Of a stretch of 64,000 bases of DNA, positions 26,551-35,138 are shown in pieces. The notes below the pieces were generated by a model, which saw nothing but the letters and a program-made list of their open reading frames with translations, was not told the origin of the DNA and searched no databases. Within the stretch, counting starts at the first letter, position 1, and every line of letters begins with the position of its first letter. Both the position numbers and the translations under genes were made by a program. The DNA comes from Stenotrophomonas maltophilia D457 (GTDB taxonomy: Bacteria > Pseudomonadota > Gammaproteobacteria > Xanthomonadales > Xanthomonadaceae): contig NC_017671.1 in assembly GCF_000284595.1 (NCBI RefSeq), forward strand, positions 1,273,001-1,337,000, read 5' to 3'.

Positions 26551-27624
26551 ATGACCCGTATTATCGAGTTCCTGATCGCCTTGGGGATCGTGGCTGGCCT
26601 GTTCGTCATCATTGGCGTATGTCTGCCGGGCGAGCGTCACATCACCGAAAGCATCGAGACCAACCGCAAGATGACGATCGTGTACGACACGGTCAGCAGC
26701 CTGCGCCGCTTCAAGGACTGGAACCCGCTGGTACTGCGCGATCCCGCCGTTGAACTGAAGCTGTCCGGCCCGGCCTCCGGTACCGGTGCCACCCTCGACT
26801 TCACCTCCAAGGACCTGGGCACCGGTTCCTGGAAGATCACCGAAGCCGAAGAGAACAAGCGTGTTGTGATCGCCATCGAAGACGCCACCAAGGGTCACGA
26901 CAAGGTCACCACCTTCAACCTGGAGCCGACCGGCAAGGGCGGTCGCAACGTCAAGATCACCCAGGACTACTCGGTGAAGTACGGCTTCGACCTGTTCGGC
27001 CGTTACGCCGGCCTGTATGTCAGCCGCCAGATCGGCGACGACATCAAGCTGGGCCTGTCGCGCATCGCCAACATGCTCGCAACCGTGCCGAACGTGGACT
27101 ACCGCACGCCGGAAGCCCCGCTGACCGACCTGGCCATCGTTGAAGTGCCGGCCGAGAACCTGCTGGTGGTCAACGCCGGCAACGTGGACCGCGGTCAGGA
27201 CACCATCACCAAGTCCATCAAGGACAACCAGGAGTGGATCAAGCGCGTGATGGAGGCCAATGGCCTTGAAGCCGCCGGCCCGTTCCGCATCATCACCACC
27301 GACTTCGGCCAGGAGAAGTACGCCTTCGACATCGCCCAGCCGGTGAAGAAGAAGGGTGCTGAAGGTGCTGCTGCCGACGAGCTGACCGTCAAGATCGACG
27401 GCGGCGCTCCGGTCAAGTACGTGCACGTTGCTCCGCACCGTTCGGCGCATGCGGCCTACACCGGCCACATGGCGGGTCTGGACGTGGCCCGCAACGGCCT
27501 GCGTGCCTGGGCCGTGACTTCGGGCAACGAAGTCATCGACCGCCCGTACGAAACCTGGAAGGACGGCATCGACAAGTCGTTCACCCCGGAAGCGACCTAC
27601 GACATCTACTGGGCCGTCAAGTAA
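26551..27624 (+). CDS. Membrane-anchored SRPBCC-GyrI-like protein
   Basis: 357 residues in three parts: an N-terminal helix (about 5-26, IEFLIALGIVAGLFVIIGVC) that anchors it in the inner membrane; an SRPBCC/polyketide-cyclase ligand-binding domain at about 33-180 (SSLRRFKDWNPLVLRDP, a typical opening); and a C-terminal GyrI-like/AraC-effector-type domain at about 195-357. Both soluble folds bind small hydrophobic ligands in characterised members; no DNA-binding domain is present. Ligand and role unknown. It is monocistronic with a near-perfect terminator. Confidence 0.8.
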   Translation: MTRIIEFLIALGIVAGLFVIIGVCLPGERHITESIETNRKMTIVYDTVSSLRRFKDWNPLVLRDPAVELKLSGPASGTGATLDFTSKDLGTGSWKITEAEENKRVVIAIEDATKGHDKVTTFNLEPTGKGGRNVKITQDYSVKYGFDLFGRYAGLYVSRQIGDDIKLGLSRIANMLATVPNVDYRTPEAPLTDLAIVEVPAENLLVVNAGNVDRGQDTITKSIKDNQEWIKRVMEANGLEAAGPFRIITTDFGQEKYAFDIAQPVKKKGAEGAAADELTVKIDGGAPVKYVHVAPHRSAHAAYTGHMAGLDVARNGLRAWAVTSGNEVIDRPYETWKDGIDKSFTPEATYDIYWAVK

Positions 27625-27655
27625 GCCTCGGCGGACCCATGTAGTGTTGGACACG

Positions 27656-27688
27656 AAAACGCGCCGCTCATTGCGGCGCGTTTTTTTT
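27656..27688 (+). terminator. Strong rho-independent terminator
   Basis: 12-bp stem AAAACGCGCCGC/GCGGCGCGTTTT with a TCATT loop and an uninterrupted T8. Confidence 0.95.
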
Positions 27689-27728
27689 GATCCGGCGCCC
27701 GGCAAGGGGCGCTGCGCAAGGAGCCCCC

Positions 27729-28100
27729 ATGTTCAATCTCGAACGTCGTGCACGTAAGCCGTCCCTGCTCGCCTGCCTGGGGGCGCTGCTGGCCGCTGCC
27801 TCGATCGGCCTGTCCGCCTACGCCTCGCATGGCGTGGCCGATCCGCTGGCGCAGCAGCACCTGAACATGGCGGCGCTGTACGCGTTCGCGCATGGTGCGG
27901 TACTGGTGGCACTGGGGCCACGCGCGCACGGGGCGATCGCACACCTGGCGCTGTACGTGCTGCTGCTGGGTGTGCTGTTGTTTTCAGGCAGCCTGGTGGG
28001 CGGGGCGCTGTGGCAGTGGCCGACGCGGATGGCGCCGATCGGTGGCACCAGCATGATGGCCGGCTGGGTGGTGCTGGCGATCAATGCGTTGAGGCGGTGA
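27729..28100 (+). CDS. DUF423 family small membrane protein
   Basis: 123 residues with four hydrophobic helices: about 12-30 (LLACLGALLAAASIGLSAYA), 45-60, 68-88 and 95-115. The family signature is visible in GLSAYASHGV near the first helix and in the C-terminal ...APIGGTSMMAGWVVLAINA. Function unknown. A 14-codon longer in-frame start overlaps the preceding terminator and was rejected. Two SMAG-type hairpins follow. Confidence 0.82.
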   Translation: MFNLERRARKPSLLACLGALLAAASIGLSAYASHGVADPLAQQHLNMAALYAFAHGAVLVALGPRAHGAIAHLALYVLLLGVLLFSGSLVGGALWQWPTRMAPIGGTSMMAGWVVLAINALRR

Positions 28101-28111
28101 CGGCAATCCGG

Positions 28112-28187
28112 GTACAGCCGAGCATGGCTCGGCACTACATGGGGGCGTTGCGCGGCAGCTGCTGTAGAGCCGAGCCATGCTCGGCTT
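28112..28187. repeat. SMAG-type hairpin pair
   Basis: First copy reads AGCCGAGC/GCTCGGC and ends CACTAC (GTAG head on the minus strand); second reads GTAGAGCCGAGCCATGCTCG on the plus strand. Same stem sequence as the pair upstream of mqo, in tail-to-tail arrangement, between convergent DUF423 and M15 genes. Confidence 0.85.
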
Positions 28188-28254
28188 CGAGCGAAGCGGC
28201 CCGCTTTTGGCTTCGCTCTCTCGTTCCATTCCGCGTGCGGGCGCCACGAGGGGC

Positions 28255-29064
28255 TCAGCCGTTGGCCGGCCTCCAGCACCAGTGCCAGGGTTCGTAGACG
28301 ATGCCGTGCGGGTTGTCGCGTGGGTAGCTCAGATGGAAGCCATGCCCGCCGGCATGCACCTGCAGCCAGGCGAACGCGTCGGTGGCTTCAAATGATTCCT
28401 CGGCCGGGGCATCGCCCGGTGTGCCGATGTCCAGCGCATGGCCGCTGTGGTGTTCGCTGAACCCCGGCGCTGCATTGACCTTCAGGATCTCCGTCACGCT
28501 CAACCCACGTGCCAGCTTCCGCTCGAAGATGCCCAGCTGGTAGGCATGGCTGCGGAAGCCGGAAATTGCGTCGAGCGCGATGCCCTCCCGTGCCGCCTGC
28601 AGGCGCATCCGCCGCCATCCCTGCGCGGCGCCACGGCGCAGCCACAGCGGGCGGCCGAAGCGGTCACGGCCGGCGAAGTGCAGCAGGCACGGTTCGGGCT
28701 CCAGTGGCAGGCCGCTGTCGTCGGCATAGCGCTGTGCATCCAGGCCCAGTTGCTGCAGGCGTTGCTGCAGCCCGGCCAGCGGCAGCCACTGTTCCTGCAG
28801 CGCAGCGCCGAACGGACGTGCCGCCGCTGCATCGAGCAGCGCCAGTGCGTCCTCGGCCCCGGGCTCGCGCGGCAGGCGTGGCACCAGCGAATGCACGCCA
28901 TGCGTCGTTACCGCCGCCAGGTAGCGGCCATCGCGCTTGCGCCGCAGCACCCACTGTGCCTGCGACAGCAGGCGGGCATCCAGGTTGCTTCGTGCGCGCA
29001 GCAGGTGGGCGGGCCACAGCTCGATGGCCTCGGTATTGATCAGCAGGGGGGCGCGTCGTTGCAT
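28255..29064 (-). CDS. M15-family D-alanyl-D-alanine carboxypeptidase-like protein
   Basis: 269 residues. The C-terminal half is an M15B (VanY-like) zinc peptidase: RSHAYQLGIFERK, zinc ligands His209 and Asp212 in SEHHSGHALDIG, catalytic Glu258 and ligand His261 in IVYEPWHW. These enzymes trim D-Ala or peptide stems of peptidoglycan. The N-terminal about 115 residues are an additional Gln/Leu/Arg-rich region I do not recognise, and no clear signal peptide is visible, odd for a peptidoglycan enzyme. Last gene of the SPFH cluster, 9 bp after the PH-domain gene. Confidence 0.82.
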   Translation of the reverse strand: MQRRAPLLINTEAIELWPAHLLRARSNLDARLLSQAQWVLRRKRDGRYLAAVTTHGVHSLVPRLPREPGAEDALALLDAAAARPFGAALQEQWLPLAGLQQRLQQLGLDAQRYADDSGLPLEPEPCLLHFAGRDRFGRPLWLRRGAAQGWRRMRLQAAREGIALDAISGFRSHAYQLGIFERKLARGLSVTEILKVNAAPGFSEHHSGHALDIGTPGDAPAEESFEATDAFAWLQVHAGGHGFHLSYPRDNPHGIVYEPWHWCWRPANG

Positions 29065-29073
29065 CGCCGCAGC

Positions 29074-29667
29074 TTACCGCCGAGGCGCCGGTGCGGCCAC
29101 CTTGCGCAGTGCGTCCAGCAGCACCTGCGGCCGCTCCAGGCTGAGCAGCAGCGTGCTGCCATCGCTGACCGGCAGGGCGAGAACGCGCGTGCGGTCGGTG
29201 ACCAGCGCGAACCCCTTGCCGCCGCCCTGCAGGCGGAAGTGGCCGGAATAGAAGCCCGGCATCGCATAGCCATTGGTCTTGAAACGAATGCCATAGCGGC
29301 GGTCACGCTGCAGGTCGACCACCTCGGCCTGGTCCAGCCGCAGCTGTGCCACCGGAACGCGGCGGCGGTACATCGTCGAGCGCACGTCCAGCACGTCGTC
29401 GGCCAGTTCCACCCGGCGGCGGAAGAACGCCGCGCCCAACCCGATGCCGAGCGCGGCGATCACCAGCAGGCTCCAGGCGGCACTGCCGCCCATCCGGAAC
29501 CAGGGCGGCGACAGCGTCACTTCGATCCAGGGCGCCGTGGCCGGTGCCTTGTACAACTGCGCATACAGGCAGGCCACGAAGGCGGCGAGCAGGGGCAGCA
29601 CGATCCACAGCACGCGCAACGGCGAACTCTCGGCCACCTCGTACTGCTTTGGATCGCTGGCACCCAT
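29074..29667 (-). CDS. Membrane protein with bacterial PH-like domain
   Basis: 197 residues. Two helices (about 18-40 LRVLWIVLPLLAAFVACLYA and 63-83 SAAWSLLVIAALGIGLGAAF) precede a cytoplasmic PH-like domain (about 84-190: RRRVELADDVLDVRSTMYRR and DLQRDRRYGIRFKTNGYAMP). Such proteins usually act as membrane-associated scaffolds; no enzyme motif is seen. It lies 3 bp after the DUF4177 gene and shares the operon with the SPFH protein. Confidence 0.7.
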   Translation of the reverse strand: MGASDPKQYEVAESSPLRVLWIVLPLLAAFVACLYAQLYKAPATAPWIEVTLSPPWFRMGGSAAWSLLVIAALGIGLGAAFFRRRVELADDVLDVRSTMYRRRVPVAQLRLDQAEVVDLQRDRRYGIRFKTNGYAMPGFYSGHFRLQGGGKGFALVTDRTRVLALPVSDGSTLLLSLERPQVLLDALRKVAAPAPRR

Positions 29668-29670
29668 GGC

Positions 29671-29850
29671 TCAGGCCTCCTTCTTGAATACCAGCATCGC
29701 CGGGCGCATCGGTGCGGGGATGATGATGTTGACCAGCTCCCAGCCCAGTTGGCCCTGGCGGCTCAGTTCGCTCTGGATGTCCTCGGCCTTGAGCTGGCCC
29801 ATCATGGACGTCTTGACCTCGATCGTCTGGTAGCTCCAGCGCTTGCTCAT
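29671..29850 (-). CDS. DUF4177 small protein
   Basis: 59 residues: starts [18 protein letters not shown] and ends ...RPAMLVFKKEA. The pattern Y-x-x-x-(V/E)K ... LN-x-LG-x-x-GWELV (here SRQGQLGWELVNIIIP) is the DUF4177 hallmark. Function unknown. Its ATG overlaps the stop of the ribbon-helix-helix gene (ATGA), and its stop lies 3 bp before the PH-domain gene, so it is embedded in a coupled operon. It was found by direct translation of this interval. Confidence 0.8.
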   Translation of the reverse strand: MSKRWSYQTIEVKTSMMGQLKAEDIQSELSRQGQLGWELVNIIIPAPMRPAMLVFKKEA

Positions 29851-30026
29851 TCCTTGTCCCCCGAAGATGGCGTGGGTTTCGGCAGGCGTCCTGCCTTGCG
29901 CAGGGCGTCGCGCAGCACGTATTCGATCTGTGCGTTGAGGCTGCGCAGCTCGTCGTCAGCCCAGCGTTGCGCGGCGGCCAGGACGTCGGCATTGATGCGC
30001 AGCGGGTAGGCTTTCTTCTCACTCAT
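29847..30026 (-). CDS. Arc-like ribbon-helix-helix DNA-binding protein
   Basis: 59 residues: [20 protein letters not shown] opens with the DNA-contacting beta strand (AYPLRI), then helix 1 ([12 protein letters not shown]) and the conserved helix 2 ([20 protein letters not shown]). This matches Arc/MetJ-type repressors acting as dimers. It is probably an autorepressor of the SPFH operon. It overlaps the DUF4177 gene by 4 bp and follows the SPFH gene by 45 bp. No toxin-like partner is evident, so I do not call it an antitoxin. Confidence 0.8.
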   Translation of the reverse strand: MSEKKAYPLRINADVLAAAQRWADDELRSLNAQIEYVLRDALRKAGRLPKPTPSSGDKE

Positions 30027-30071
30027 GCAAGCTCCTGGCGGGGTGGTGGGGCACCCCGTTGCGAGGGTGGT

Positions 30072-30953
30072 TCAGTACAGCGAACCGGCGTTGACGATCG
30101 GCTGGGTACCGCGGTCCGAGCACAGCACGGTCAGCAGGTTGCTGACCATGTGCGCCTTGCGTTCTTCATCCAGCTGCACCACGCCGTTCTTCTGCAGTTC
30201 GGCCAGGGCCATTTCAACCATGCCCACCGCACCGGCCACGATGCGCGTGCGTGCGGCGATCACCGCGTTGGCCTGTTGACGCTGCAGCATCGCCTGGGCG
30301 ATTTCGGCGGCGTAGGCGAGATGGCTGATGCGTGCGTCGATCACCTGCACGCCGGCGTCGGCCAGGCGTTCGGCCAGCTCGTTCTTCAGGTGCTGGGAGA
30401 TCTCGCTGGCATGGCTGCGCAGGGCCAGCTGGCCGTCTTCGTGCTGGTCGTAGGGATAGCTGGTGGCCATCGCACGCAGCGCAGATTCGGACTGGATGTG
30501 CACGAAGCTCTCGTAGTCGTCCACGTTGTAGACGGCCTCGGAGGCGTCGACCACCTGCCAGACGATCACCGCGGCGATCTCGATCGGGCTGCCGTCCAGC
30601 TCGTTGACCTTCAGCTTGCCGCTCTCGAAGTTGCGCACGCGCTGGCTGACCCGGCGCTTGGCAAAGAAGGGGTTGTTCCAGCGCAGGCCGTTGTCCTTCA
30701 CCGTGCCCACGTACTTGCCGAACAGGCTAAGGACCGCCGCCTGGTTGGGCTGGATGGTGTACAGACCGGCCAGGATGAACACGCCCAGCGCCACCAGCAG
30801 GGCGCCCAGCAGCATCAGCAGCAGGCTGGGCGAGCCGGTGCTGGCCTTGGCTGCCACGCCCACCACGAACAGGGCGGCGCCGGCGAGGCCGACGAGCAGG
30901 GCGCCGACCAGCGTGCCGAGGCCGTTGAGGGAAGACAGCGACTTCTCTTTCAT
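30072..30953 (-). CDS. SPFH/band-7 domain membrane protein
   Basis: 293 residues. Two N-terminal helices (about 15-35 [20 protein letters not shown] and 45-66 [20 protein letters not shown]), then the SPFH domain from [20 protein letters not shown] onward with typical [40 protein letters not shown] and a Gln/Ala-rich helical C terminus. Prokaryotic SPFH proteins form membrane-microdomain or protease-regulating oligomers; the partner here is unknown. First gene of the cluster with the RHH, DUF4177, PH and M15 genes. Start at [11 protein letters not shown]; an ATG 8 codons earlier lacks a better RBS. Confidence 0.85.
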   Translation of the reverse strand: MKEKSLSSLNGLGTLVGALLVGLAGAALFVVGVAAKASTGSPSLLLMLLGALLVALGVFILAGLYTIQPNQAAVLSLFGKYVGTVKDNGLRWNNPFFAKRRVSQRVRNFESGKLKVNELDGSPIEIAAVIVWQVVDASEAVYNVDDYESFVHIQSESALRAMATSYPYDQHEDGQLALRSHASEISQHLKNELAERLADAGVQVIDARISHLAYAAEIAQAMLQRQQANAVIAARTRIVAGAVGMVEMALAELQKNGVVQLDEERKAHMVSNLLTVLCSDRGTQPIVNAGSLY

Positions 30954-30979
30954 GGCGGTACGTCCTTGAGGGTTCAAAT

Positions 30980-31003
30980 TTAAGATATCAAAGTGATATC
31001 ACC
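30980..31003 (-). promoter_or_regulatory. Candidate ribbon-helix-helix operator before the SPFH operon
   Basis: Two GATATC palindromes lie exactly 11 bp apart (start to start) within GATATCAAAGTGATATC, next to a TTTAA-type AT stretch. One-helical-turn spacing of half-sites is the rule for Arc/MetJ-type repressors, and the operon encodes one. The motif lies about 30-50 bp upstream of the SPFH start codon, at promoter position. Confidence 0.5.
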
Positions 31004-31090
31004 TGTCCACTACCGTTCGTCGGATGCCATGGTCAGGGTGCCCGGCCAGCTAGAATGCCCTCCCGCCTTCACATCGCTGCTGGAACCGCC

Positions 31091-32278
31091 ATGGCCAAGC
31101 TTGGAACGCCGTTGTCCCCCTCCGCCACCCGCGTGCTGCTGCTGGGCTCGGGCGAACTCGGCAAGGAGGTGGCCATCGAGCTGCAGCGGCTGGGCGTGGA
31201 GGTGATCGCCGCCGATCGCTATGCCGACGCCCCGGCCATGCAGGTCGCGCACCGCTCGCACGTGATCGACATGCTCGATGCGATGGCGCTGCGGGCGCTG
31301 ATCGCCCAGGAGCAGCCGCACCTGGTGGTGCCGGAAATCGAGGCCATCCACACCGAGACCCTGGTCCAGCTGGAACAGGAGCAGGGCCTGCGGGTGATCC
31401 CGACCGCGCGCGCCGCACGCCTGACCATGGATCGCGAAGGCATCCGTCGCCTGGCCGCCGAAACCCTGGGACTGCCGACCTCGCCGTACCGCTTCGTCGA
31501 TACCGAGGCGGAATACCGTGCTGCCGTCGCCGCCATCGGCCTGCCGTGCGTGGTCAAGCCGGTGATGTCGTCCTCGGGCAAGGGCCAGAGCACCCTGCGC
31601 AGCGAGGCGGACATCGCCCCGGCCTGGGACTACGCGCAGACCGGTGGCCGCGCCGGTGCCGGCCGCTGCATCGTCGAAGGCTTCATCGATTTCGATTACG
31701 AGATCACCCTGCTGACCGTGCGCCATGCCGGTGGCACCTCGTTCTGTGCGCCGATCGGCCATCTGCAGAAGGATGGCGACTACCGCGAAAGCTGGCAGCC
31801 GCAGCCGATGTCGAGCGCGGCACTGGCGCGTGCCGAAGAGATTTCGCGCGCGATCACCGATGACCTCGGCGGCTGGGGCCTGTTCGGCGTGGAGCTGTTC
31901 GTGAAGGGCGACGAAGTGTGGTTCAGCGAAGTGTCGCCGCGCCCGCACGACACCGGCCTGGTGACGCTGGTATCGCAGGAGTTGAGCGAGTTCGCGCTGC
32001 ATGCGCGCGCCATCCTCGGCCTGCCGATCCCGGTGATCCGCCAGAGCGGCCCGTCGGCGTCGTGCGCGCTGTTGGCACACGGCGAGGGCGTGCCGTACTT
32101 CAACAACGTCGCCGCTGCATTGCAGGTGCCGGATACTGCCGTACGCCTGTTCGGCAAGCCGAGCGTGCATGGCCATCGCCGCGTCGGTGTCACCCTGGCG
32201 CGCGCGGAAACCATCGACGAGGCGCGCGCCATCGCGCGAGATGCCGCCGACGCCATCGGCGTCGAACTGCGCCCGTAA
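31091..32278 (+). CDS. purT: Formate-dependent phosphoribosylglycinamide formyltransferase PurT
   Basis: Purine-biosynthesis enzyme, 395 residues, ATP-grasp fold. It converts GAR to FGAR using formate and ATP, independent of folate. N-terminal nucleotide-binding [20 protein letters not shown]; conserved [12 protein letters not shown] for ATP; C-terminal metal/ADP-binding [16 protein letters not shown]. Length equals the family norm. The in-frame ATG 12 codons earlier was rejected because [19 protein letters not shown] matches the family N terminus. An inverted repeat starts 4 bp after the stop codon. Confidence 0.97.
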   Translation: MAKLGTPLSPSATRVLLLGSGELGKEVAIELQRLGVEVIAADRYADAPAMQVAHRSHVIDMLDAMALRALIAQEQPHLVVPEIEAIHTETLVQLEQEQGLRVIPTARAARLTMDREGIRRLAAETLGLPTSPYRFVDTEAEYRAAVAAIGLPCVVKPVMSSSGKGQSTLRSEADIAPAWDYAQTGGRAGAGRCIVEGFIDFDYEITLLTVRHAGGTSFCAPIGHLQKDGDYRESWQPQPMSSAALARAEEISRAITDDLGGWGLFGVELFVKGDEVWFSEVSPRPHDTGLVTLVSQELSEFALHARAILGLPIPVIRQSGPSASCALLAHGEGVPYFNNVAAALQVPDTAVRLFGKPSVHGHRRVGVTLARAETIDEARAIARDAADAIGVELRP

Positions 32279-32282
32279 AGCA

Positions 32283-32347
32283 AAAAGGGGACGGAGGGGA
32301 TTAAGTCGTTTGTGCCATAAACGACTTAATCCCCTCCGTCCCCTTTT
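32283..32347. repeat. Inverted repeat, GGGGACGGAGGGGATTAAG family (copy 2)
   Basis: Perfect 29-bp arms ending in TCGTTT/AAACGA with a 7-nt GTGCCAT loop, between convergent purT and the phosphatase-family gene; it can serve as terminator for both. Confidence 0.95.
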
Positions 32348-32361
32348 CAGGGCCGTCGACT

Positions 32362-33576
32362 CTACCGCACGTCCACCCACACCAGGTGGTGGTCGCTGCC
32401 GTCGGCGATCTTCGCTTCCGGGCTTTCATTGGCCGGCCAGAAGATGCCGCTGCCGACGTACTCGAAACCGGTCGAGGGCAGTACGTAGTCCAGGCGCATC
32501 GTGCCGGACTTCGGGCCGAAATCGCCAGTGGCATGGAACGGTGCGCCCTTGCGCTCGATGCCCTTGGCCGCATAGGCCAGGCTGGTCTGCTCGCCACCGA
32601 CGCTGCGCGGGGTGGGGTAGCGCAGCACGCGGGCGTTCTCGATCAGTTCGACGATCGCCTCATGGCGGCCATCACCATCGACCGGGTCGTTGTTGAGGTC
32701 GCCGAGGATCACGAAGCGCGCATCCTGCGCCAGGCCGCCGCAGTGGCCCTTGTCGTCGCACAGCCATGGCTTGTCACCCTTGGACAGGTATTCCTGCCAC
32801 AGGCGCAGCTCGTCATGGTTGCGCGCCGCGTTGCGCTTTTCCGGGCCGTCGAACACCGGCGGGGTCGGGTGCGAGACCAGCGCGTGCACCACGCCGGCCG
32901 GGGTCTTTACCGGCACGTCCCAATGCGACTTCGACGACAGGCGCAGCTGCGACCACACATGGTCGTTGTAGAAGCTCTGGCCGGTACGTGGGTCGACCGG
33001 GCGGATCGCGCCGGGCATCGCGCTCCACTTCAGCAGCTGGAAGCTGCGCACCCTGGCTTCGTCGATCGGGTAGCGCGACAGCACCAGCATGCCGTACTGG
33101 CCCGGGTGCAGGCCGTAGCCCCAGGCATCGTTGCCGCGGCTGCGGCCTTCGCCACCGACCACGCCGTTGTTGTCCAGGTCCAGGCCGCTGGGCACGCCGG
33201 TGTTGACCGGGGCCAGATAGCGGTAGGCGAAATGCAGCGGCTTGCCGCCACCGGGCTGGGCGACCTCCAGGTAGCGCTTCTGGAACAGGTCGGCGGCGCG
33301 ATGGGCGTCGTCGAAGTCGAATTCGTTCAGCAGCACCAGGTCCGGGCGCACCTGCTGCAGCACTGCGGCGATCTTGCGCGCGTGTTCGCTGTCGCCTTCC
33401 AGCTCCTTGATCAGGCCACCGGCGTCATCGGAGTACAGCGAGGTGTTGTAGGTGGCCAGGCGCAGCGCAGCGGACGGCTTTTCGGTCATCGCAGGGGACG
33501 TGGCGAAGGCAGGGGCGGTGGCGCCGCAGAGCAGGGCCAGGGCGAGGATCAGGGGATGGCGGCGGGTCATGTTCAT
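32362..33576 (-). CDS. Secreted endonuclease/exonuclease/phosphatase-family protein
   Basis: 404 residues with signal peptide (MNMTRRHPLILALALLCGA, cleavage after AFA). The EEP fold (DNase I/inositol-phosphatase-like) shows LRLATYNTSL, the metal-binding Glu in DLVLLNEFDF, the catalytic ALVSHPTPPV, FVILGDLNNDPVDG with the Asp-x-Asn pair, and C-terminal DGSDHHLVWVDV carrying the catalytic His. Activity could be nuclease, phosphodiesterase or phosphatase. Two ATGs two codons apart are possible starts. It lies between purT (convergent) and bpt, 38 bp downstream of bpt's stop on the same strand. Confidence 0.85.
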   Translation of the reverse strand: MNMTRRHPLILALALLCGATAPAFATSPAMTEKPSAALRLATYNTSLYSDDAGGLIKELEGDSEHARKIAAVLQQVRPDLVLLNEFDFDDAHRAADLFQKRYLEVAQPGGGKPLHFAYRYLAPVNTGVPSGLDLDNNGVVGGEGRSRGNDAWGYGLHPGQYGMLVLSRYPIDEARVRSFQLLKWSAMPGAIRPVDPRTGQSFYNDHVWSQLRLSSKSHWDVPVKTPAGVVHALVSHPTPPVFDGPEKRNAARNHDELRLWQEYLSKGDKPWLCDDKGHCGGLAQDARFVILGDLNNDPVDGDGRHEAIVELIENARVLRYPTPRSVGGEQTSLAYAAKGIERKGAPFHATGDFGPKSGTMRLDYVLPSTGFEYVGSGIFWPANESPEAKIADGSDHHLVWVDVR

Positions 33577-33614
33577 GGGCCGTATTGTGCACCCGGCCCG
33601 GTGTCAGCGGTTTG

Positions 33615-34370
33615 TCAGCGCCCGTCCAGATCCTTGTCGAAATCGTGCCAGCGGCGGCCATCGTAGGCTTCCAGCGGATGGAAGCGGCGCTTGTAGTCCA
33701 TCTTCTGGTGGCCGCGGATCCAGTAGCCCAGATACACGTGCGGCAGGCCCTCGCGGCGCGCCCACTCGATCTGCTGCAGGATCGCGAAGGTGCCCAGCCC
33801 GCGCGCGGCGTGGTCCGGGTCGAAGAAGGTGTAGACCGCCGACAGGCCGTGCTCGGTGACGTCGGTCACCGCTACCCCCAGCAGCTGGCTGGGCTGGCCG
33901 TCGTGGCCGGGCAGGCGCATCTCCATGAAGCGGGTGTGCGACCAGCTGCCGATCAGGAACTGCTCGAACTCGTGCGGGCCGTGGTCGTCCATGCCGCCGT
34001 TGGCATGGCGGTGGGTGAGGTAGCGGTGGTACAGCGCGAACAGGTCATCGCGGGCGGTGGCGGCGGTGATCCGCACCTCCAGGTCGTCATTGCGGGTGGC
34101 ACAGCGGCGCTGGCTGCGGTCCGGGGCGAAGCGGGCCACCGGGATGCGCACCGCCACGCAGGCCTGGCAGTGCGCGCAATGCGGCCGGTAGACCAGGTCG
34201 CCGCTGCGGCGGAAGCCCCAGCTCAGTGCCAGTGGATAGAGCGCGCCGAGGCGGCGGTCGTTCGGGTCCAGCACCAGGTCGCGTGCCACCCGGTCCGACC
34301 AGTACCCGCAGGGGTGCTCGCCGGTCTGGAAAAGTCGCAGTTCGTCGTCTCTGTCGCCATGTATCGCCAT
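33615..34370 (-). CDS. bpt: Aspartate/glutamate leucyl-tRNA-protein transferase (Bpt)
   Basis: 251 residues. It conjugates leucine from Leu-tRNA to proteins with N-terminal Asp/Glu, feeding them to the ClpS/ClpAP N-end-rule pathway. Conserved Cys cluster CGYW...CAHCQAC at about 21-75 and the C-terminal GNAT-like region with [20 protein letters not shown] and [15 protein letters not shown] are diagnostic of the ATE/Bpt family (COG2935). The frame is open far upstream but [20 protein letters not shown] is the family-like start. Confidence 0.93.
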   Translation of the reverse strand: MAIHGDRDDELRLFQTGEHPCGYWSDRVARDLVLDPNDRRLGALYPLALSWGFRRSGDLVYRPHCAHCQACVAVRIPVARFAPDRSQRRCATRNDDLEVRITAATARDDLFALYHRYLTHRHANGGMDDHGPHEFEQFLIGSWSHTRFMEMRLPGHDGQPSQLLGVAVTDVTEHGLSAVYTFFDPDHAARGLGTFAILQQIEWARREGLPHVYLGYWIRGHQKMDYKRRFHPLEAYDGRRWHDFDKDLDGR

Positions 34371-34526
34371 GGGCACAGCATAGCCCCAGGTTGTCGCAGT
34401 GGCGGCGACTGTCCGCCGGATGAATGGAATCGGCAGTAGCGTCAACCGACGTCGCGCCCGGGCGTTGTTGTCCCCCGAGGGTGAAGTGATCACCCCGACG
34501 CTGTTCCCATCCCCAGGAGTGACCTC

Positions 34527-35087
34527 ATGATCCGTACCCCCCTGCTGCTGGCCCTGCTGCTTGGCACCTCCGCATCCGGTATCGCGCTGGCGGCCGACAC
34601 CCCGGCCACGCCGGCACCGCGCCCGGCCAAGCTGGACACCAACGGTGACGGCGTGATCGACCGCAGCGAGGCGGCCGCCAACCCGCGCCTGGCCGCGAAG
34701 TTCGACGAGCTGGACAAGAACAAGGACGGCAAGCTCTCGCGCGACGAGCTGCCGCGCTGGCAGCATGGCCGTCGTGGCCACGGCGGTGAGCGCTGGGCCG
34801 CGCTGGACGTCAACAAGGATGGCCGCATCAGCCGCGAGGAAGCCAAGGCCGATCCGCGCCTGGCCGCGCGCTTCGACCAGCTTGATCTGAACAAGGACGG
34901 CTACCTGGACAAGGCCGACCGCGAGCTGCGCATGAAGCAGCATCGTGATGCCTGGTTCGCCGCCGCCGACACCAACAAGGACGGCCAGCTGAGCAAGGCC
35001 GAGTTTGATGCGGCCAAGGGCCCGATGCATGGTGGCCCGCGCCATGGCGGTCCGCGCGACGGCGGCGCACCGAAGCCGCAGCGCTGA
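34527..35087 (+). CDS. Exported EF-hand calcium-binding protein
   Basis: 186 residues with signal peptide ([20 protein letters not shown], cleavage after ALA). Five canonical EF-hand loops are readable: [48 protein letters not shown] and [12 protein letters not shown], evenly spaced. It ends in a Gly/His/Pro-rich tail ([16 protein letters not shown]) that could bind transition metals. Likely a periplasmic Ca2+ buffer or sensor; partners unknown. RBS AGGAGTGA precedes the ATG. Confidence 0.85.
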   Translation: MIRTPLLLALLLGTSASGIALAADTPATPAPRPAKLDTNGDGVIDRSEAAANPRLAAKFDELDKNKDGKLSRDELPRWQHGRRGHGGERWAALDVNKDGRISREEAKADPRLAARFDQLDLNKDGYLDKADRELRMKQHRDAWFAAADTNKDGQLSKAEFDAAKGPMHGGPRHGGPRDGGAPKPQR

Positions 35088-35106
35088 GGGTCAATGCAGT
35101 GATGAC

Positions 35107-35136
35107 GACAACGCCGGCGGCACTGCCGGCGTTGTC
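35107..35136. terminator. Bidirectional terminator hairpin
   Basis: 12-bp perfect stem GACAACGCCGGC/GCCGGCGTTGTC with a 6-nt loop between the convergent EF-hand and sigma-factor genes; it ends 3 bp before the sigma-factor stop. Confidence 0.75.
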
Positions 35137-35138
35137 CG

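Noticed and set aside
29847..30026. RHH protein as antitoxin of a toxin-antitoxin pair
   Set aside because: The overlapping neighbour is a DUF4177 protein with no toxin-like fold; the context is an SPFH operon.
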